63,116 nucleotides of DNA from DATEHQ01 sp035279525 (GTDB taxonomy: Bacteria; Chloroflexota; Dormibacteria; Dormibacterales; Dormibacteraceae), in assembly GCA_035279525.1 (NCBI GenBank), contig DATEHQ010000170.1, positions 1 to 63,116 on the forward strand, written 5' to 3'. Every line of letters begins with the position of its first letter. Positions within the stretch are counted from its first letter, which is position 1. A program made the position numbers and the translations under genes. Under the pieces are notes generated by a model. The model was not told the DNA's origin. It did no database searches and saw nothing but the letters and a program-made list of their open reading frames with translations. Below are positions 6,857 to 16,434 of the stretch, one piece after another.

Positions 6857-7251
6857 GCGACGACCTCCTTGATGTTCTCGCGCAGGACGTGAGCGAAGAG
6901 TGAGGCGAGCGCCGCGTCGTCAAGCCCCTGCACGCGAGCCTTGCGGATCAGGCGCTCGAGCTCTGTCCTCAGCGAGCGGTAGCTCTGCGGCGGGATCGCG
7001 GCCGGGGCGTTCGCCGCGACGAAGGTGCCGAGTCCTGGACGGCTGACCACGAACCCGTCGTGCTCGAGGTCCCTGTAAGCGCGCAGCACGGTGTTCGGGT
7101 TCAGGGCGACCTGGCCGACCACCTCTTTGACCGTCGGCAACCGATCTCCAGGCTTCAGCAGGCCGAAGAGCAGCGCCTGCCTGACCTGCTGGATCAACTG
7201 GACGTAGTACGACACGCCCGAGTTGGGGTCGAGGTGGAACTCGATCAGCAT
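6853..7251 (-). CDS. GntR-family regulator, YtrA type
   Basis: A 132-residue protein with the short YtrA layout. Residues about 10-75 are a GntR winged helix (YYVQLIQQVRQALLFGLLKPGDRLPTVKEVVGQVALNPNTVLRAYRDLEHDGFVVSRPGLGTFV). A helical C-terminal dimerisation tail of about 50 residues replaces a ligand domain. YtrA regulators repress ABC export operons and are induced by envelope stress. The ATG at 7251 is used; a TTG one codon upstream is also in frame. An operator-like inverted repeat lies 5 nt before the ATG, indicating autoregulation of the whole operon. Confidence 0.87.
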   Translation of the reverse strand: MLIEFHLDPNSGVSYYVQLIQQVRQALLFGLLKPGDRLPTVKEVVGQVALNPNTVLRAYRDLEHDGFVVSRPGLGTFVAANAPAAIPPQSYRSLRTELERLIRKARVQGLDDAALASLFAHVLRENIKEVVA

Positions 7252-7255
7252 CAAA

Positions 7256-7273
7256 GTGCTAGCACATTAGCAC
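7256..7273 (-). promoter_or_regulatory. Operator of the GntR-ABC operon
   Basis: Inverted repeat with arms GTGCTA and TAGCAC around GCACAT. The first ten bases, GTGCTAGCAC, are a palindrome in their own right. It sits immediately upstream of the regulator start, within the expected promoter, as for YtrA-type autorepressors. Confidence 0.6.
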
Positions 7274-7350
7274 AACTTGCCTTGCCTGTCCGCGCATCGA
7301 ACGCGGGTAACGCGGATTCAATCGAAGGCGCCCCCTATACCCTGTCACCG

Positions 7351-7824
7351 ATGGCGACCAACGGAGCTTGGGGCGGCCCCTCCATCGTCGCATTCGTGGT
7401 CTTGATCGGAACCTGCCAGAGCCCGCCCGTGGCGTCGACACATTCAGCCAGTCCTCAGGCGGTTGCGCACTCGATCTGCAGCCACGGCGCCTATCGCCAC
7501 ATGCCTGGCGATTTTCCGGAGTACGGCCCTCCACAGACGCTTTACGTGGGCACGACGCCCGACGGAATCGGCTCGGTCTACCGCGTCCAGGCTTCCGGGT
7601 GGCAGGTCAGCGAGTTCTACATCGCCGGCGCCGGACAGCTCAACTACGTCTTCAGCCTTCAGGGCTCGTCCATCGATCCGGCGACGCTCCTGTGGCGCGA
7701 GCAGAGCGACTTCAACTGCCGGGGGACGCTCAATGTCGAAACCGACCCGTCCAACTCCTTCTTCACGGTTTACGCAGCCGAACCGTCAGACGCGGCATAC
7801 GCGTGGCCGACCCAGAGCCCATGA
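7351..7824 (+). CDS. Secreted or lipoprotein-like hypothetical protein
   Basis: A 157-residue protein from the ATG at 7351, with a TATACC box 9 nt upstream. Residues about 9-24 are a hydrophobic signal segment (PSIVAFVVLIGTCQS). The Cys could be a lipidation site, but LIGTC does not fit a strict lipobox. The mature part is rich in Ser, Thr and aromatic residues (YVGTTPDGIGSVYRVQASGWQVSEFYIAG) and has two further Cys. I do not recognise the fold. It is divergent from the GntR operon, so it may share the intergenic regulatory region. Probably exported, function unknown. Confidence 0.6.
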   Translation: MATNGAWGGPSIVAFVVLIGTCQSPPVASTHSASPQAVAHSICSHGAYRHMPGDFPEYGPPQTLYVGTTPDGIGSVYRVQASGWQVSEFYIAGAGQLNYVFSLQGSSIDPATLLWREQSDFNCRGTLNVETDPSNSFFTVYAAEPSDAAYAWPTQSP

Positions 7825-7886
7825 CGGAAAGAGGGCTCTGGAGGAGCTGAGTCAGGACGCCGCTCGCGGAGCGCGGGGAGGCGCGC

Positions 7887-8354
7887 TCAGGCGGTGCGCT
7901 TCAGCTCGAACACCGGGTGCCGCCGCGCCGCCGTCTCGGGATCGTCGAGGAACTCCGGTGAGCGGAGCATCGAGCCCGCGATCCACCTGCTGAAAGGAAT
8001 CCTTCGGATGTAGGGGCCGAGCACGTCGCGAAAGAACGCCACGGATTCATCTGGCGACAGTTCCACGGCCTTCACCGCTTCGCGCTTGCGCCCCACCGTC
8101 ACGGTCGCCTCTCCCGCTGCACGGAGGTTGAGCACCCAGTTGGTCTCGCCCCACGCGCCCTGCACCCAGCGCCGGCCGCCCACCTTGATGAGAGTGATCG
8201 GAGTCGTCCGTTCGGTTCCGCTCTTGCGGCCGCGGATGGTGATCAGCGCATTCGGCCCCATCGGCACACCCACACCGAGCGCTCGATGAACGATCGCGTT
8301 GATGTTGCGGACGAAACCCGGTGCTGTCGAAGTCCGCTCGATGTCCTCAGCCAA
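7887..8354 (-). CDS. Deazaflavin (F420)-dependent nitroreductase-like protein
   Basis: A 155-residue member of the DDN/FDOR-A-like family of split-barrel proteins that use coenzyme F420. Seen: the conserved core ITIRGRKSGTERTTPITLIKVGGRRWVQGAWGETNWVLNLRAAGEATVTVGRK, with the GRKSG-x-x-RTTP motif and the GE(T)NWV-x-NLRA motif that contact F420. Relatives reduce quinones or activated double bonds. It starts at TTG 8354 behind a GGAGA site. A TetR-type operator lies in its promoter, so it is likely part of the regulon of the neighbouring TetR gene. Presence of F420 enzymes narrows the likely phylum. Confidence 0.85.
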   Translation of the reverse strand: MAEDIERTSTAPGFVRNINAIVHRALGVGVPMGPNALITIRGRKSGTERTTPITLIKVGGRRWVQGAWGETNWVLNLRAAGEATVTVGRKREAVKAVELSPDESVAFFRDVLGPYIRRIPFSRWIAGSMLRSPEFLDDPETAARRHPVFELKRTA

Positions 8355-8387
8355 CTCTCCAATCTCCCTGTACCCGATGATACAAGG

Positions 8388-8407
8388 TCAATCAATCACT
8401 TGCTTGA
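8388..8407. promoter_or_regulatory. TetR-type operator, copy 1
   Basis: Arms TCAATCAA and TTGCTTGA around TCAC, matching as an inverted repeat at 7 of 8 positions. It lies between the TetR stop and the F420-type reductase start. Its arms match the operator at 9050-9069. Confidence 0.6.
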
Positions 8408-8408
8408 C

Positions 8409-9041
8409 TTATTCCTCCGGAACGGAAGGCTTCGAGGATTTCCTCTTCGCCGCCGAGATCCCCAGCCACCGTTCCAGCTGCCTCATGGCCTGGTCGGTCA
8501 GGGGAGACTTCGCCATCGTCGGCAGCGTCAGCCCGCTCAGGCTGAGCACAAGCAGCGACGCGACCCCCTCGCCGTCCATCTCGGGCTTGAGCGCTCCCTC
8601 CCTGGCCGCGCGCCGCAAAAGCCCCCGCATCGTGATCAGCCATCCGTCGTTCATCTCCTCGAGCAGCGAGGACATGGCTTCGTCGCGCGACGAGCGCAGG
8701 CCGAGCTCGCCCATCACGATGCCCAGCTCCGGCTCTTCGAGCACGAGCTTGCGAACCGCGCGAAGGTGGTTTCGCAGCTGCTCGGCCGGCGACCCATGCG
8801 GCGCCAGGGTCGAGCGAAAGCGACCCATCGCGTGGTCGACCACGCCGCGGATGAGTGCCTCTTTGGTCGGAAAGTAGTAGTGAAGCGTCGCTATGTTGAC
8901 CCCGACCTCGGCGGCGACGTCCCGCGTGCGCAGCCCCTCGAAGCCGTGCCGCGCGATGAGCCGGAAGGCAGCCTGGATCAGCTCCTCGCGGCGCTTCTCC
9001 TGGCCCACCCGGGCACCGCCTGGACGCGCGGCCACCTTCAT
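8409..9041 (-). CDS. TetR-family transcriptional regulator
   Basis: A 210-residue regulator. The N-terminal HTH is textbook TetR: RREELIQAAFRLIARHGFEGLRTRDVAAEVGVNIATLHYYFPTKEALIRGV, residues about 15-65. The C-terminal helical ligand domain is not assignable to a known inducer. The ATG at 9041 is chosen because an upstream in-frame TTG (9053) falls inside the operator at 9050-9069. The exporter gene ends directly upstream (stop at 9054-9056), so the two may be cotranscribed with an internal regulated promoter. It probably represses itself and the adjacent reductase through two matching operators. Confidence 0.88.
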   Translation of the reverse strand: MKVAARPGGARVGQEKRREELIQAAFRLIARHGFEGLRTRDVAAEVGVNIATLHYYFPTKEALIRGVVDHAMGRFRSTLAPHGSPAEQLRNHLRAVRKLVLEEPELGIVMGELGLRSSRDEAMSSLLEEMNDGWLITMRGLLRRAAREGALKPEMDGEGVASLLVLSLSGLTLPTMAKSPLTDQAMRQLERWLGISAAKRKSSKPSVPEE

Positions 9042-9049
9042 CGTCGCGC

Positions 9050-9069
9050 TCAATTAAACGCTTGATTGA
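9050..9069. promoter_or_regulatory. TetR-type operator, copy 2
   Basis: Arms TCAATTAA and TTGATTGA around ACGC. It overlaps the exporter stop codon and sits just upstream of the TetR start. The right arm is the reverse complement of the left arm of copy 1 (TCAATCAA), so both copies carry the same half-site. Confidence 0.6.
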
Positions 9070-9971
9070 CCCCCGGGTTCGCTCGCGGCGCCTGAGAGGG
9101 GTTCGGGGGCACGTGACGGGGCGCGACGCCGCGTGGCCAGGACGGATCCGACGATCACGAGGACAAACCCGGCGCCCATACCCAACGTAAAACCCTCTCG
9201 GAGCACGACGACTCCAAGCAACGCGGCAACAGCGGGGTTGATGTAAGTGATCACCGTGGCGCGCACTGGACCGACTTCGGCGATCAAGGCGAAGAAGAGG
9301 ATGAACGCGAGCGCGGTGCAGACCACCGCCAGCACCACCACAGAGCCGAGCACGGCAGGCGATGGAATTGACTCGGGCCGCTGCACAAACGCGAGCGGCG
9401 CGTAGGCCAGAGCGCAGAGGGTCAGCGCGATGCCGTTCACGGTCACCGCTCGAATGCCGGCGAGAAACCGCGAGAGGATGGCCGGTCCGACCGCGTAGCC
9501 GACCACGACCCCCACCATCTCCACCAGCGCGCCGGCATCCGACGCGTGAAGGTCGAAGCCGACGATGGCCCCCACGCCGGCGAGGCCGACCAGGAGACCG
9601 ACAAGCGCGGACGGCCCCATCGAATCGCGGTTGCCGAAGAGCGGCGCGATCAGCGTGCCGACGAGCGGTACGGCGGAGATCAGCAGGCCGGCCAGCGAGC
9701 TGGAGAGGCGCTGCTCCGCGCTGGAGAGTAGGAACCACGGGATCGCGACCTCGAATCCGGCGAAGGCGACGAGGGGTATCCAACGCCTGCCGATCCGGCG
9801 CCAGTCGCCACGCGCCAGCACCAGCGGCATGAGGATCAGGGCGGCGATCGTCGTCCGGCCGAAAACGAGGGTGGCGGGCGTGACGCCGGAGACCGCGATC
9901 CGAATCAAGAGGTATGGAATGCCCCAGATCAAGCTCATCGCGACGAACAGCAGCAGCCCCCGCCTGGTCAT
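9054..9971 (-). CDS. EamA/DMT-family transporter
   Basis: A 305-residue inner-membrane protein with ten predicted helices in two EamA repeats of about 140 residues each. It opens MTRRGLLLFVAMSLIWGIPYLLIRIAV, with the family's SLIWG motif. The second repeat ends GPVRATVITYINPAVAALLGVVVLREGFTLGMGAGFVLVIVGSVL, which is the typical EamA close. It probably exports a small metabolite, amino acid or drug; the substrate is unknown. The stop codon abuts the TetR gene, pointing to local control. The C-terminal tail is Arg/Pro-rich and cytoplasmic. Confidence 0.87.
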   Translation of the reverse strand: MTRRGLLLFVAMSLIWGIPYLLIRIAVSGVTPATLVFGRTTIAALILMPLVLARGDWRRIGRRWIPLVAFAGFEVAIPWFLLSSAEQRLSSSLAGLLISAVPLVGTLIAPLFGNRDSMGPSALVGLLVGLAGVGAIVGFDLHASDAGALVEMVGVVVGYAVGPAILSRFLAGIRAVTVNGIALTLCALAYAPLAFVQRPESIPSPAVLGSVVVLAVVCTALAFILFFALIAEVGPVRATVITYINPAVAALLGVVVLREGFTLGMGAGFVLVIVGSVLATRRRAPSRAPEPLSGAASEPGGQSSV

Positions 9972-10027
9972 CCCGCTGTTAAACCTCCATTCGGGCTCGC
10001 CCGTTCCGCCGATAATCCGCCTAGCAA

Positions 10028-10534
10028 TTGGGCGACTGGAACCTCTTCTTCGCCAGCTGCGCCGGCAGCGCGGCCACCCTGGCCGGCCTGCTCTTCGTCG
10101 CCACCCAGCTCCACATCGAAGTGTTCACCGACCCTACCAACCGCTGGTCCGCCCTTGCCCAGTCGACGCTGTCGATCCTGTCGTCCGTGCTCGGCATCTC
10201 CCTCACCTTCCTGATCCCGCAGCTGCCGATGCAGGTGCGCGCCGAGGTGGTGATCGCCGTCGTCGTGTTGATCCTGTGGCGCACCTTCCGACTCTGGTGG
10301 CCCGTGGTCCGCATCGGCGAGAGCGGCCGGCGCAAGCGCCTGGAGCAAAGCTTCTGGCTCCTCATTGTCCCGGTCGTGGTCTACATGTACCTCCTGTTCG
10401 GCGCGCTCCAGCTGCTGCAGGGCGACCAGACCGGCGGGCTGATCAGCGTCGCGGGCGCGTTTGTGAGCATGTTCGGCGTCGGGCTTCGCAACTCGTGGAG
10501 GCTGGTGGTCACGGTGGCGCAAAAACCAACCTAG
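10028..10534 (+). CDS. Hypothetical membrane protein, four helices
   Basis: A 168-residue protein from a TTG start, with GATAAT at 10011-10016 as a likely -10 box. Four hydrophobic helices are visible: about 6-27, 45-63, 70-90 and 115-160 (the last long stretch may be two). The loop between the third and fourth is basic (GESGRRKRLEQ), so it faces the cytoplasm. The opening NLFFASCAGSAATLAGLLFVAT is a pattern common in small uncharacterised membrane proteins of soil bacteria. No function can be assigned. It is divergent from the DMT exporter. Confidence 0.65.
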   Translation: MGDWNLFFASCAGSAATLAGLLFVATQLHIEVFTDPTNRWSALAQSTLSILSSVLGISLTFLIPQLPMQVRAEVVIAVVVLILWRTFRLWWPVVRIGESGRRKRLEQSFWLLIVPVVVYMYLLFGALQLLQGDQTGGLISVAGAFVSMFGVGLRNSWRLVVTVAQKPT

Positions 10535-10569
10535 GTACTGGGGCGCCGATCGCTCGTTCTCTTACTGGA

Positions 10570-10737
10570 ATGATGCGATTCAGATTCACCCGCCTTCTCA
10601 TGTGGATGGGCCTCGCCGCGGTCGCGACGTACCTGCTCGATCCGGAGCGGGGCGAGCAGCGCCGCAAGGGTCTGCGCAAGCAGATGGAAAAGGTCCGCAA
10701 GGCCGGGAAGAAGGCCAAGCTCGAGGCCGGCCTCTAA
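10570..10737 (+). CDS. Small YtxH-like membrane protein
   Basis: A 55-residue protein. One membrane helix (LLMWMGLAAVATYLL) is followed by DPERGEQRRKGLRKQMEKVRKAGKKAKLE, a charged helix. The DP-x-x-G-x-x-RR motif after a single N-terminal helix is the hallmark of YtxH-type envelope proteins. It is likely an inner-membrane protein with its basic tail in the cytoplasm. Relatives are linked to general stress, with no known biochemical activity. Start ATG 10570 (a second ATG follows directly). Confidence 0.6.
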   Translation: MMRFRFTRLLMWMGLAAVATYLLDPERGEQRRKGLRKQMEKVRKAGKKAKLEAGL

Positions 10738-10850
10738 CTCACTTCGCTCCCCGTGCGTGCGGGACGGGTGAACACGTCGTGCGGTCGCGCGCCTTGCGCA
10801 CTGGCGCGCTCGAAGGTGAGGTCGGGCGCCGAAGCTTCGGATAATGGGCT

Positions 10851-11969
10851 GTGCCCACGTCGCCCAACCTGCTCAGCCGCCGGGCGCTGAACCGCGCCCT
10901 CCTGGCGCGCCAGCTCCTCCTCAGGCGCGGGCGGCGGACCGCCGAATCGACCCTCGAGCACCTCGTCGGCATGCAGGCGCAGGCGCCAAACCTCCCCTAC
11001 GTCGGCCTGTGGGCGCGCCTTTCCGGATTCCGGCACGAAGAGCTGTCAAGGCTCGTGGAGACCAGGGCCGCGGTCCGCATCTCCCTGATGCGCAACACCA
11101 TCCACCTGGTCACGACGAGGGACGCGCTCGCCATGAAACCGCTGTTCATGCCGCTGGGCGAGCGCGGCTTCATGCGAGGCAGTCCGTGGGGCCGCGGCAT
11201 GCGCGCGGAGGACGTCCCCGCGTTCACGGAGGCGGGCGCGGCGATCATGGGCGAGAGGCCGCGCACAGTCGCGGAGCTCGCGACCTTGATGGGCGAGCGA
11301 TTTCCCGGTCGAGACCGCACCGCGATGGCCTACGGCGTGCGCTACATGGTCCCCCTCGTGTTCACCCCGCCGCGCGGCCTGTGGGGCGGTCGCGGATTGG
11401 TCAAGCTCACGACGCTCGAAGCCTGGCTTGGAAGGCCTCTGGCTTCCGCGATGGACCGCCGCGAGCTGGTGCTCAGGTACCTCGGCGCTTTCGGACCCGC
11501 TTCACCAGCTGACTTCCACGCCTGGTCCGGGCTCGCGATGCGCGATGTGTTCGAGGAGCTGCGACCGACGTTGCGCACGTTCAGGGCGGAATCGGATCGG
11601 GAGCTGTTCGATCTGCCGCGTGCGCCTCGCCCGAGTCCCGACCTCGAAGTTCCGCCGCGTTTTCTGCCCGACTACGACAACATCCTGCTCGGCCACGCGG
11701 ATCGGACCAGGATCATGGCGGCCGGGCAGCACGTCGGGCTCTTCAGCAGCAACGGGATCATGAAGGGCTCGCTCCTTCTCGATGGGTTCGTCCGCGGCGG
11801 CTGGCGACCGGTCGAGGAGAAGGGCCGAACCAGCCTCCAGATCACACCTTTCAAGCAGGCGATCCCCAAACGCGACCAGCCGCCGATCGAAGCCGAGGCC
11901 ACAAGGCTGCTCGAGTTCCTCGCGCCGGGCGCGGCGGACGCGGTGCGGTTCGCGCCGGTTACGAGCTGA
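10851..11969 (+). CDS. AlkZ-like winged-helix DNA-binding protein (HTH_42)
   Basis: A 372-residue protein of the HTH_42 family, which includes AlkZ/YcaQ DNA glycosylases that unhook interstrand crosslinks. Seen: LEHLVGMQAQAPNLPYVGLWARL near residues 35-57, with the Q-x-Q motif that is catalytic in AlkZ. There are also tandem winged-helix segments and the C-terminal barrel FLPDYDNILLGHADRTRIM, typical of the family. Actinobacterial paralogues are mostly uncharacterised and some protect a biosynthetic producer from its own genotoxin. No such cluster is visible here. The GTG start follows GATAAT by only 5 nt. Confidence 0.82.
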   Translation: MPTSPNLLSRRALNRALLARQLLLRRGRRTAESTLEHLVGMQAQAPNLPYVGLWARLSGFRHEELSRLVETRAAVRISLMRNTIHLVTTRDALAMKPLFMPLGERGFMRGSPWGRGMRAEDVPAFTEAGAAIMGERPRTVAELATLMGERFPGRDRTAMAYGVRYMVPLVFTPPRGLWGGRGLVKLTTLEAWLGRPLASAMDRRELVLRYLGAFGPASPADFHAWSGLAMRDVFEELRPTLRTFRAESDRELFDLPRAPRPSPDLEVPPRFLPDYDNILLGHADRTRIMAAGQHVGLFSSNGIMKGSLLLDGFVRGGWRPVEEKGRTSLQITPFKQAIPKRDQPPIEAEATRLLEFLAPGAADAVRFAPVTS

Positions 11970-11972
11970 GGC

Positions 11973-13289
11973 TCAGGCCGTTACCGCAGCCGTACGGGGC
12001 GCGGCGGGTTGGGGCTCCTCACCGAACAAAGCAACCAGGGCGGCGTCGACGACCTTCGCATTCCACTGCGTGCCCGCGCCGCGGCGCAGCTCCTCCATCG
12101 CCTTCTCCCAGCTGCGCGCGCCGCGATACGCGCGAGCGGTGGTCATCGCGTCGAGGGAATCGGCGACCGGGATCACCTGCGCGATCAGCGGCAGGCGCCG
12201 GCCGATGGTTCCGTTGGGATACCCTCGGCCGTCGTAGCGCTCATGGTGGGCCAGCACCAGCTCGAGCACCTTGCCGTACTCGGAGAACTGGCTCAGGATG
12301 TCGCAGCCGAGCCTCGGGTGGGTCTCCATCACGCGGCGCTCGTCGTTCGTCAGCTTTGCCGGCTTCAGCAGGATTGCGTCCGGGATCCGGATCTTGCCGA
12401 TGTCGTGCACCTTCGCCGCCAGCTCGACCAGCTCGATCTCGGCGGCGCTGAAGCGCAGCTGCCGGCCGATCGCGTGCGAGTAAATCGCAACCCGCTGGGA
12501 ATGCTGGTAGGTGTACGGATCGCGGCGGTCGACCTCCTCCGCCATGCGCTCCATGGCGCGAACGCTGTCGCGGCTCAGCTCGATGCGGTGGCGCAGCGAG
12601 AAGTAGGCCAGCACCACCGGCAACACGCCGAGCACCGGCAGCCACTGCATGCGCACGACCGCGAAGGCGGCCGCAGTACCGACGACGTAAAGGCTCGCCG
12701 ATTGCGCTGAGACGACCTTCTGGGCGCTGGCCAGGACCTCGAGCAGGTTGCGAGACGTCGCGAGCGCGATGGCCTCCGACACGAAAAGCAGGTTCGACCC
12801 ATACATGACCACGCCCGCCGCCACCACACCCAGCGCCTGCGTGCCCCCGCCGATGCCGGTGCGAGCTGACACGCCGAAAGCCGCCAGCACGATGCCCGCG
12901 GCGAGCACCGAGAAGTAGCCCTGGCCGGAGTTGAACAGCACCGTCAGCCCGATCGCACCAAGGGGCGGCTTCTCGCGACGCGCCACGAAGCGCCGGAGGG
13001 CCGACAGCGCAGAATCGATCGCCTGCATGCAGGCGACCAGGAGCGCCGCCTGCGACGCCGGCATGAGGAGCACCGCGGCGAAGAACACCGCGCTGGCGAC
13101 GCTCACCTTCTCGCTCAGGCTGAGGTGGAGCGGAAACTGGAGGGCGAGGATGCCGCCCACAGCGAGCGCGGCGACGAGCGACGACTCCGGCGGCGGGCTG
13201 CCGCCATGCCCGAGCGTGAACGCGCCCGCGACCAAGGCCGCCACGCCGACGGCCAGGCGGTAGAGATCGCATCGACGCCTGGGCGCCAT
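11973..13289 (-). CDS. Membrane HD-GYP domain phosphodiesterase
   Basis: A 438-residue protein. Residues about 8-235 are a membrane sensor with seven or eight helices. A short helix (SVRAMERMAEEVDRRDPYTYQHSQRVA) leads into the HD-GYP domain, about residues 255-420. Metal and signature residues are present: H in YQHSQR, HDIGK, H in ETHPRLG, HHERYDGRGYP (the GYP motif) and D in PVADSLDAMT. Active HD-GYP proteins hydrolyse c-di-GMP to pGpG or GMP. The ATG at 13289 is 8 nt after the stop of a small secreted-protein gene, so the two probably form an operon. It could sense a membrane or extracellular signal. Confidence 0.88.
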   Translation of the reverse strand: MAPRRRCDLYRLAVGVAALVAGAFTLGHGGSPPPESSLVAALAVGGILALQFPLHLSLSEKVSVASAVFFAAVLLMPASQAALLVACMQAIDSALSALRRFVARREKPPLGAIGLTVLFNSGQGYFSVLAAGIVLAAFGVSARTGIGGGTQALGVVAAGVVMYGSNLLFVSEAIALATSRNLLEVLASAQKVVSAQSASLYVVGTAAAFAVVRMQWLPVLGVLPVVLAYFSLRHRIELSRDSVRAMERMAEEVDRRDPYTYQHSQRVAIYSHAIGRQLRFSAAEIELVELAAKVHDIGKIRIPDAILLKPAKLTNDERRVMETHPRLGCDILSQFSEYGKVLELVLAHHERYDGRGYPNGTIGRRLPLIAQVIPVADSLDAMTTARAYRGARSWEKAMEELRRGAGTQWNAKVVDAALVALFGEEPQPAAPRTAAVTA

Positions 13290-13297
13290 GGGCCGGC

Positions 13298-13699
13298 CTA
13301 GGACTCTGGCAGCACGAAGTGGAGGTGCGCCGGGGTGCCGCTGTTCCCGTTGGTGACCGCGTACACCTTCCCCGACCCCAGCAGCCCGCTCGTGACCAGG
13401 TCGGTCGTCGCGTACCGGAAGAGCAAGCCGGTGGGCACATAGATCGTCATGTCGACGGCGGTCTCGGGCTTCCCGGTCGAGCTGTAGACCCGGGACACCC
13501 TGTGGCTCTCCAGCGGAACGGCCAGGGCGAGGGGACTCGACGTCCAGACGCTGTCGAATACGGGGACGAGGTGGCCGGAGGGCGTGATCACGAGCACGAG
13601 CGGGTCCCAATCGCAAAAGACCACCCACGCGCCCACGGAAACGGGCGAGGCGACCAAAAGGCCCACGGATATGGCGGCCGCGGCCAGCAATCTCTTCAA
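13298..13699 (-). CDS. Small secreted hypothetical protein
   Basis: A 133-residue protein. The TTG at 13699 is chosen because a GGGAGG site lies 9 nt upstream and it directly opens a signal peptide (LKRLLAAAAISVGLLVASPVSVGA, cleavage likely after GA). The mature domain is a beta-rich run with VYSSTGKPETAVDMTIYVP and an ending GTPAHLHFVLPES. I do not recognise a family. It precedes the HD-GYP gene by 8 nt, so it may be a periplasmic or surface partner of that sensor, but this rests on position only. Confidence 0.6.
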   Translation of the reverse strand: MKRLLAAAAISVGLLVASPVSVGAWVVFCDWDPLVLVITPSGHLVPVFDSVWTSSPLALAVPLESHRVSRVYSSTGKPETAVDMTIYVPTGLLFRYATTDLVTSGLLGSGKVYAVTNGNSGTPAHLHFVLPES

Positions 13700-13839
13700 C
13701 TTGTGCTCCCTCCCAAAAGGTTGTCCACGAGTGACAACCTCACCCCAACGGACTGACAACGCTACTGCCTGCCCGATCGGTCCCCTCTTAAGGAACGGTT
13801 AAGTTCTGTGTGCCTCGCCCAGACCCCGCCGGAAGGCTC

Positions 13840-15484
13840 CTACGCGGTCATGTCCTTGCGGGCAAACCGCGCCGTGGCCAGGAAAAGCGCGATCGCCCCG
13901 GCCGCCACCAGGACGGCCACGTCGGCGAGCTGCGTGCCGTGGAGGAGCGGCGTCCCGTAGTAGTAGAAGGGGGAGAGCTTGAGGGTCGCGTCAGGCCACT
14001 TCAGGTCCGGCCCGATGAAGCTCAAGAAGAACCACGCGGCCAGCAGGAAGCTGACCAGGCCAGTGTCGGCGGCGGTGCGCAACCAACCGGCGCCGAGGTA
14101 TCCGATGGCGGCGATGAGAAGGCCGAGCGGGATCATGCCCAGGGTGGCCTCGACGAGGTGGACGGAGTCCAGGCTGACTCCGGCCAGGCTGGAGGCAACC
14201 GCCACGGCGGCGAGGGTGAGCACGCCGATGGTCACCGTCGCCGTCGCCAGGGCCGCGAACCGGCCCACGATCAAAGCCGTGCGGGATTGAGGCGTGGAGA
14301 GGACGATCTCGAGCCGGCCCTGGTCCCCGTCGGCGCTCCAGCCGCTGACCTGCGTGACGGCGAACGCCATGAGGAGCACAGGCAGGAGCTCGAACATCGC
14401 CGCGAGAAGGATCGCGCCCAGGCCCGTCCCCCCGCCGCCGATGTTCTTGAGCACGTTGAGGGCGGCGGACGAGTTAGGCGAGCTGCTCAGCAGGGTGTTG
14501 AGCTTGCCGACCATCTGCTGAACCGCGACCGCCATCCAGGCCGCGTAGCCCGCGATGCCCAGGGTCCACCAGAACGTGGGCAGCGCGATCATGGCAAGGC
14601 TGCGCGCGTAGACCGAGCGCAGGGACCAGTCTCGCTGTGGCAGGGCCCGACTGGGAACGGCGTCGCGGATGAAGCGCCCGGTGCCGGGCACCCTGGTGAC
14701 GTCTCCGACATCGCGCCGCACGAATAGCGCCACGGCCCCGGCGGTGAGGGCCACGGCCAGCGCGAGCAGGACGAGCATGCCACCCACGCTCGCGCCGACG
14801 CTTGGGATGAGGGGCTTGCTCAGGTTGTAGTAGTAGATCGGCGACAGGTGCGAGAACCAGTCGGTGTTCGGAATCACGCGGTGGACCATGTCGATGACGA
14901 TGAAGACCAGCAGCAATCCAGCCGTGGCACCCGCCGCCGGACCACGTTCATGGGTGAACTGCGAGATGAGCAGGGCGATGCCTCCCATCACGGCGCAGAT
15001 CAGCGCGACGTCGAGGCCGAACAGCAGGCCGTCGGCCAGGTTGAACTCACCCTTGAACGCCCGTCCGCCGACGTAGGCCATCACGCCGATGATCAAACCC
15101 ATGGCCAAAAGCGCGGCCCACATGGCGGCGATTTTTTGAGTCGCGACCTGCAGTCGCGTGCGCGGAAGTGACAGCACGACGTCGAGGGAGCCACGCTCCT
15201 CCTCGCCGCGCAGCATGCGACTTGCCGCCAGCAGCGGCCAGACGCAGATCAGAAAGATGAAAACGCCGATCTTGAACGTGGCGTAGCCGCCAACCGTTCC
15301 CGCCGCCACCGGGTCGGCGTTCCAGGCGAACTGGTTGGCGATGGACACGAGCGTGGCCCTGGCCTGGGGCGTGCTGATCAGCGTCGCCACGCTGGCCATG
15401 GGCGAGATGATCACCAGCCCCATTCCGACGCCCCAGCCCAGGATGGCGACCCGATAATCCCGCAGCGTCTTGAGAAAGATGCTC

Positions 15485-15495
<11 letters not shown>
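13840..15495 (-). CDS. ABC transporter permease (two-module ABC-2 type)
   Basis: A 551-residue membrane protein with about twelve helices in two six-helix halves. Each half has an LGE-like coupling helix: EEERGSLDVVLSLPRTRLQVATQKIAA and DGDQGRLEIVLSTPQSRTALIVGRFAA. An extracellular motif, LSPIYYYNLSKPL, is echoed in the second half as LSPFYYYGTPLL. A single-chain, duplicated permease would make a full transporter with two copies of the ATPase. The GTG start lies 11 nt inside the end of the ATPase gene. It forms part of a TetR-controlled exporter operon, a pattern common for drug efflux. Confidence 0.83.
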
Positions 15496-16411
<916 letters not shown>

Positions 16412-16434
16412 TCACGCCTCCTTGTCTTCCAGCC

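Noticed and set aside
13289..13628. N-terminal extension of the HD-GYP protein to 13628
   Set aside because: The extension is Arg/Pro-rich, overlaps the small secreted-protein gene in another frame, and the ATG at 13289 starts right before the membrane helices.
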